The notes under the pieces were generated by a model. The model was not told where the DNA came from and ran no database searches. It saw only the letters and a list, made by a program, of their open reading frames with translations. Positions 45,589 to 49,525 of a stretch of DNA of 49,525 bases are shown piece by piece (positions within the stretch are counted from its first letter, which is position 1; every line of letters begins with the position of its first letter). Where the stretch lies: positions 1 to 49,525 of the forward strand of contig NZ_JAKIHL010000024.1 in NCBI RefSeq assembly GCF_021608135.1, read 5' to 3'. The translations under genes were made by a program, and so were the position numbers. Source of the stretch: Microaerobacter geothermalis (GTDB lineage: Bacteria; Bacillota; Bacilli; DSM-22679).

Positions 45589-46326
45589 CTATCCAGCTTC
45601 TCCATATATTCTTAAGATCTGTTCTTCGGTTAATGCATCAGGCTGGCCATCGAAAACGATCCTTCCTTTTGCCAGACCAATGATACGGGTGGCATACCGT
45701 CTGGCGATTTCCGTATCATGGAGATTAATAATCATGGTGATGCGGTCCTTCTCATTAATTTCTTTTAATAAATCCATAATGGCCCGGCTGGTGACCGGAT
45801 CCAAGCTGGCTACCGGCTCATCCCCAAGGATTATAGACGGATACTGCATTAATGTTCTTGCAATTCCCACCCTTTGCCGTTGTCCTCCGCTTAAATCCCT
45901 TACCTGTTTCTTGGCAAATGGCGCCATTCCTACCTTGGAGATTAACTCTTCGGCCAGTTTCCACTCTTTCCTCGGTAATCGGTTTAATAAAATTCTCCAA
46001 ACCGGATATCGACCATAGCTTCCAACCAGAACATTTTGAAGGGTATTAAATCTCGAAATCAGATGAAAATCCTGAAAGATCATGCCCATTTCCCTGCGAA
46101 TTTCCCTTAGCTGTTTCTTCCTCAGCTGTCCCATATCCATCCCTTTATAAATAATCGAACCTGATGTGGGTTCTAGCAACCGGTTAATACATCGAATAAA
46201 AGTGGACTTTCCGGCTCCGCTGGAGCCAAGAATGGCGACAAATTCCCCTTCATTAATTTCCATGGATACACCATCCAGAGCGATTTCTTTATGATAATGT
46301 TTTACCAAGTTCTGAACCAGTAGCAT
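45589..46326 (-). CDS. phnC: Phosphonate-type ABC transporter ATP-binding protein
   Basis: 245 residues. Walker A GSSGAGKST, signature LSGGQRQR, Walker B ILGDEPVASLDP, switch His in INLHDTEIA. The sequence groups with PhnC. Its ATG overlaps the stop of phnE (TAATG). It ends the transporter operon; no C-P lyase gene is present, so the substrate may be a phosphonate, phosphite or another small oxyanion. Confidence 0.9.
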   Translation of the reverse strand: MLLVQNLVKHYHKEIALDGVSMEINEGEFVAILGSSGAGKSTFIRCINRLLEPTSGSIIYKGMDMGQLRKKQLREIRREMGMIFQDFHLISRFNTLQNVLVGSYGRYPVWRILLNRLPRKEWKLAEELISKVGMAPFAKKQVRDLSGGQRQRVGIARTLMQYPSIILGDEPVASLDPVTSRAIMDLLKEINEKDRITMIINLHDTEIARRYATRIIGLAKGRIVFDGQPDALTEEQILRIYGEAG

Positions 46327-47087
46327 TAAATCACCTTCTTCCGAACAAAGGTGCTAAGGTAATCCACCAAAAAAACCAATACCATAAATACAACCACTTC
46401 TGCCGTAACGGCTGTATAATTGAAAATTTTGTAATCAATAAACAACATGTTCCCCAATCCACCGCCGCCAATCAAACCTAAAATCAATGAGGTTCTGATC
46501 GCTACTTCAAACCTGTAAAAGTAATGGGACAAAATGTTGGGCAAGATTTGCGGCAGGATACCATAGAGAGCAATAATAGTCTTTTTAGCTCCCACTGAGG
46601 TGATCGCCTCTACCGGTCCCCTGTCGCTGGATTCCACCAATTCAGAAATAAGTTTTCCCAATACTCCTATATTATGAACCATAATCGCGATGACGGCAGG
46701 GAAGGGCCCCAGTCCAAAGGTGGCAATAAATATAAGTCCTAGCACAATTTCCGGAATCGTCCTGATAAAGGTCAGGATGCTTCTGATAAGATGATAAAGC
46801 CCCTTAGGACTGGTATTATATGCAGCCAAAAAACTGACAGGTATAGCCGCAATTACCGCCAAAAAAGTTCCTAAAAAAGCAATAGCCAGAGTAATGCCCG
46901 TATTCTTAAAAGCAAGGGGCAGAACACTCCAGTCTGGAGGGAACCATTTGGTTTTTAAAAAGTTCCAACTTTTTTCTATATCTAATAAAGCACTCCAATC
47001 AAATTGGGTGACTCTCATGCTCCACGATAAAAAAAGCACTGACAACAAGGCCAGTACTATCCAGTTCCATTTTTTCACCATCATCAC
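46326..47087 (-). CDS. phnE: Phosphonate-type ABC transporter permease
   Basis: 253 residues with about six membrane segments. TFIRTIPEIVLGLIFIATFG and EAITSVGAKKTII (EAA-type loop) are PhnE features. AGGTGATG precedes the ATG. It partners PhnC and PhnD on both sides. Confidence 0.9.
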   Translation of the reverse strand: MMMVKKWNWIVLALLSVLFLSWSMRVTQFDWSALLDIEKSWNFLKTKWFPPDWSVLPLAFKNTGITLAIAFLGTFLAVIAAIPVSFLAAYNTSPKGLYHLIRSILTFIRTIPEIVLGLIFIATFGLGPFPAVIAIMVHNIGVLGKLISELVESSDRGPVEAITSVGAKKTIIALYGILPQILPNILSHYFYRFEVAIRTSLILGLIGGGGLGNMLFIDYKIFNYTAVTAEVVVFMVLVFLVDYLSTFVRKKVI

Positions 47088-47146
47088 CTGTCAGTATGGT
47101 ACTCTACTCGAATAAAATCCTGTTCAAAAATGAGAAAGTAAGGGTA

Positions 47147-48031
47147 TTACTTGATTCTGCCATCGGCTTTAGCAGCCTGGCGAATGGATTCATAATCGCT
47201 GTCTGAAGCTTTTATAAATCCGGACGCTCCAAAGGCATTTAAAATTTCTGGATCCGTGATGCCTAAAAAAGCCTCTTGTAACTTTTCAATCGTCGCTTGA
47301 TCAGTTCCTTTTGCCACAGCCCATGGATATTGAAATAATTTGTCTGACTTCCAAATTACTTTAAAAAGATCTCCATCTACTTTACCATTCTTTATTAAAA
47401 TATTAAAGATGGCACTGTCAATGGCACCTGCCGTCACTTGCTTGTTTTCTACAGCAATGGCTGTTGCATCGTGGCCGCCGGTATAAAATACATTTTTAAA
47501 TTGATGATCATTGGCATCCTTGAATACCCCCCGTTTTTTTAATTCAATTCCGGGAATTAGGGAGCCGGAAGTGGAATTGATGTCTCCAAAGGCAAAGGTT
47601 ACATTTTCTTTATCTGCCAATAAATCCTCTAAAGAATTATACGGTGCATCCTTATGGGTGATGATATAGGAATAATAGAAGGGTTCTCCATCCACCAGTT
47701 GAGTAACAATGGCCTGTGCTCCGTTCTCTGCATTGGCAATGACATAAGTAAGGGGACCGAAGTATGCCATGTTAATCATTCCATTATTCATTGCTTCCAC
47801 TACGCCGTTATAGTCCGGATATACTTCAATAGACACATCCATCCCGGTCCCTTTTTCCAGAGCTTCCGTCAATTTGTCCATGGCCTGTTGCATTTTTCCC
47901 TGGTTTTGGGAGGGAATCACACCAATTTTAAACGATGGTTCCCCCTCTTTTGAACTGCACCCTGATAACAGGAGAACGCTTAAAATACCAACCAAAAAAA
48001 TAATTAAAAAGGAATGACTCCATTTTTTCAT
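47147..48031 (-). CDS. phnD: Phosphate/phosphite/phosphonate-binding lipoprotein
   Basis: 294 residues. Lipoprotein signal with LLLSGC (Cys near 25). PhnD family: FKIGVIPSQNQ at the domain start, NMAYFGPLTYVIA, and FGDINSTSGSLIPG, whose serines contact the anion. ATG at 48031 behind GGGGAGGG; the GTG at 48061 is less likely. It is the first gene of phnDEC and has a promoter with a dyad over its start region. Confidence 0.9.
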   Translation of the reverse strand: MKKWSHSFLIIFLVGILSVLLLSGCSSKEGEPSFKIGVIPSQNQGKMQQAMDKLTEALEKGTGMDVSIEVYPDYNGVVEAMNNGMINMAYFGPLTYVIANAENGAQAIVTQLVDGEPFYYSYIITHKDAPYNSLEDLLADKENVTFAFGDINSTSGSLIPGIELKKRGVFKDANDHQFKNVFYTGGHDATAIAVENKQVTAGAIDSAIFNILIKNGKVDGDLFKVIWKSDKLFQYPWAVAKGTDQATIEKLQEAFLGITDPEILNAFGASGFIKASDSDYESIRQAAKADGRIK

Positions 48032-48068
48032 AAAAAACCCTCCCCACCAATATTTCACCAACTATATA

Positions 48069-48097
48069 AGACGTGTAAATCTTTGGTTCCATCTCTT
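48069..48097. repeat. Interspersed element, right-end fragment I
   Basis: GACGTGTAAATCTTTGGTTCCA followed by TCTCT matches the right 30 bp of copy B. It lies in the phnD leader. Confidence 0.6.
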
Positions 48098-48132
48098 TAT
48101 TTGCAAAAACAAGGGTATATTCAAAAAAATCT

Positions 48133-48177
48133 ACTATAAATATTATAGTAACATAAAACAATATATACCTAAGTCAA
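48133..48177 (-). promoter_or_regulatory. phnD promoter with Fur/PerR-like dyad
   Basis: TTGACT (48172-48177), 16 bases, TATGTT (48150-48155) on the minus strand; just after it ACTATAA-ATA-TTATAGT (48133-48149), a perfect 7 bp dyad close to the PerR/Fur-family 7-1-7 pattern (about 11 of 14 fixed bases). A protein bound there would block transcription. Which regulator binds is unknown. Confidence 0.5.
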
Positions 48178-48201
48178 TATTTTGTAAAGAGAGATGTAAA
48201 A

Positions 48202-49221
48202 TTATTGAAGAACTTGCTTGATAAACAAAGTGGTTGCCTTAGCCAGATCAATTTCCTTTACCTCGTTATAGTCAGCTTCATCCGTTTGACCGATAATCCG
48301 AACAATAGGCCGGGCTGGAAGCCCTCTATGCTGTCCTACAACCACACCAATTTCTCCCGAACTTAGCTTGACGGATACGCCGGTGGGATATATGGCGATG
48401 GACCGTAAAAATTGAATCACAATGTCATGATCAAACATTTTGTTGGCCAATGCCATTATCCGCTCCGTCGCCTCATGGGGAAGATAGGGCCTCTCTCCCG
48501 AAAAAGGGGATATTAAATTATCATAATAATTGGCGACGCTAGTAATCTTGGCAAATTGATGAATTTCTTCCCCGTCAATTCCCCTGGGCGTTCCACTTCC
48601 ATCCACATTTTCATGATGCTGTAAGGCAACATGGGCGGACAAGATGCTAAATTCATGTTTTTTCCTCAGCAGATTAAATCCTTTCCATGTATGATCTTCC
48701 TGCAAACTATTATCCTTTACCAATTTGCCGATATCATGAAGAAAAGCACCAATAGCCAAATCCTGAAGCTGATTCTGATTAAAGCCCATGTTGACTCCAA
48801 TAATGGTCGCCATTATTCCCACGTTTAAACAATGAACAAAAAGCTGGTTGTCCTGGGTTCTGACATCCGTTAAATTAAGTAGAACGTTTTTGTTTCTTAA
48901 GATTTCATCGATAATATTTTTAACAGAATTTGTGATCTCCTTTGTATCAAAATCCTTTCCGGATTGAACACAATGAACGGCCTCAGAGATATTCTTTAAG
49001 GCCTCTCTTCTCGTCTCCTCTGCAACAACATCTTCCATCACCAAATCGTCAAACCGGTCATCCAAAATGTATAACATGGATACTCCAACCCGGCGGAGCT
49101 TATTGATCATTCCTACAGTTAGTTGAACGCCCGAATTCAGCAAAGTCCTTCCTTCACTTGTATATATACTTTTTCCTAAAATCTGTCCCGGTTCTGTATT
49201 ATCCAAATGAATATATCTCAT
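48202..49221 (-). CDS. HD-GYP-like cyclic-di-GMP phosphodiesterase
   Basis: 339 residues. An N-terminal region of about 115 residues (DUF3391-like: GRTLLNSGVQLT, VGVSMLYILDD) precedes an HD-GYP domain: FVHCLNVGIMATIIG, FLHDIGKL with the metal-binding His-Asp, ILSAHVALQHHENVDGSGTP, and a C-terminal SSGEIGVVVGQHRGLP segment typical of the group. The GYP triplet is GTP here, so the EAL-independent activity is likely but not certain. GGGGGA precedes the ATG. With the EAL/GGDEF gene at 0.8-3.6 kb it gives the window two cyclic-di-GMP loci. Confidence 0.87.
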   Translation of the reverse strand: MRYIHLDNTEPGQILGKSIYTSEGRTLLNSGVQLTVGMINKLRRVGVSMLYILDDRFDDLVMEDVVAEETRREALKNISEAVHCVQSGKDFDTKEITNSVKNIIDEILRNKNVLLNLTDVRTQDNQLFVHCLNVGIMATIIGVNMGFNQNQLQDLAIGAFLHDIGKLVKDNSLQEDHTWKGFNLLRKKHEFSILSAHVALQHHENVDGSGTPRGIDGEEIHQFAKITSVANYYDNLISPFSGERPYLPHEATERIMALANKMFDHDIVIQFLRSIAIYPTGVSVKLSSGEIGVVVGQHRGLPARPIVRIIGQTDEADYNEVKEIDLAKATTLFIKQVLQ

Positions 49222-49294
49222 GGTTTTCCCCCAAATCCAAAGTTCACAACCCTATGATAACAATAAAAATAAAATAAGACTATTCTCCTACCCC

Positions 49295-49335
49295 AAAAAA
49301 ATAAGAGGTTATCTCCATTCGAACATACCTCTTAT
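49295..49335 (-). terminator. Terminator of a gene to the right
   Basis: Minus strand: ATAAGAGGT, 17 bases, ACCTCTTAT, then TTTTTTT. It stands upstream of the HD-GYP gene, so it must end a minus-strand transcript coming from beyond 49335, where only repeat and IS sequence is now seen. Confidence 0.75.
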
Positions 49336-49358
49336 CTTATAGAGATGTTCAAAGATTC

Positions 49359-49383
49359 TATATGGACGGAACTAAACTTACAT
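49359..49383. repeat. Interspersed element, left-end fragment J
   Basis: CTATATGGACGGAACTAAAC matches the left end of copies B and F, then breaks off exactly where IS110-like coding sequence begins. Confidence 0.65.
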
Positions 49384-49525
49384 GACCCGAAGGGTCAAGG
49401 ATGCCATTCCAGGAGTTGATCGGAACGTAGCTGCTGTAATTATTGCAGAGATCGGAATCGATATGACCAAGTTTCCGACAGCCCAGCATCTTGCTTCATG
49501 GGCAGGTGTATGTCCCGGTAATCAT
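49382..49525 (+). pseudogene. IS110-family transposase fragment (runs off the window)
   Basis: 48 codons open to the window end. AIPGVDRNVAAVIIAEIG and FPTAQHLASWAGVCPGNH are the Transposase_20 (IS116/IS110/IS902) domain, which begins past the middle of a normal protein of 330-400 residues. The N-terminal DEDD-type domain is absent: fragment J precedes it directly. It is therefore a 5'-truncated remnant unless the window misses a rearrangement. Confidence 0.8.

Overview
The window looks like the chromosome of a low-to-mid GC Bacillota in the Bacillales: AGGAGG-type ribosome binding sites, TTG/GTG starts, and CggR, TnrA/GlnR, BirA, Fnr and S-box control sites of the Bacillus kind. Two Fnr-type promoters and a selenocysteine tRNA point to a facultative anaerobe that uses selenium. 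I cannot name the genus.

Layout. 0-4 kb: a DUF2249 gene with an Fnr-type promoter, then a frameshifted EAL-GAF-GGDEF cyclic-di-GMP gene and a small orphan ORF. 4-27 kb: a starch/maltodextrin-to-glycolysis block. An uptake system (mdxEFG-like genes plus an msmX-like ATPase), a lipoprotein amylase, a cyclomaltodextrinase and two alpha-glucosidases deliver glucose; a ROK glucokinase, Pgi, PfkA and GapA (with CggR) carry it down glycolysis. A LacI-type regulator with four CAAACGTTTG-like operators sits in the middle; a ROK repressor, a CwlD-like amidase and a TetR regulator are interspersed. 27-34.6 kb: glnK-amtB behind a TnrA/GlnR-type box, an FRG-domain gene, and a BirA-box-controlled bioA-D-F-H-C operon.

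34.6-39.5 kb is the oddest part and looks partly decayed: an S8 protease with most of the catalytic core deleted; a PlcR/NprR-like (RRNPP) regulator broken by three one-base indels, followed 11 bases later by an intact 37-residue secreted-peptide gene; a broken NRPS-type thioester reductase; and a 5'-truncated Sfp-type phosphopantetheinyl transferase. This reads as the remains of a peptide quorum-sensing locus next to a lost nonribosomal-peptide cluster. 39.5-49.5 kb: a low-molecular-weight phosphatase, the di-iron repair protein Ric with a second Fnr promoter, a coiled-coil gene holding 13 exact heptad repeats, tRNA-Sec, two sulfur-amino-acid genes (one a MetY/CoA-binding fusion behind a SAM-I riboswitch), a phnDEC-type transporter, an HD-GYP-like gene and the start of an IS110-family fragment.

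A family of interspersed palindromic elements (full length about 215 bp, plus internally deleted 142 and 110 bp forms and end fragments) occurs at about eleven places, nearly all between genes. It has terminal inverted repeats and three further nested inverted repeats, like a MITE. It is the main repeated structure in the window that gene annotation does not explain.
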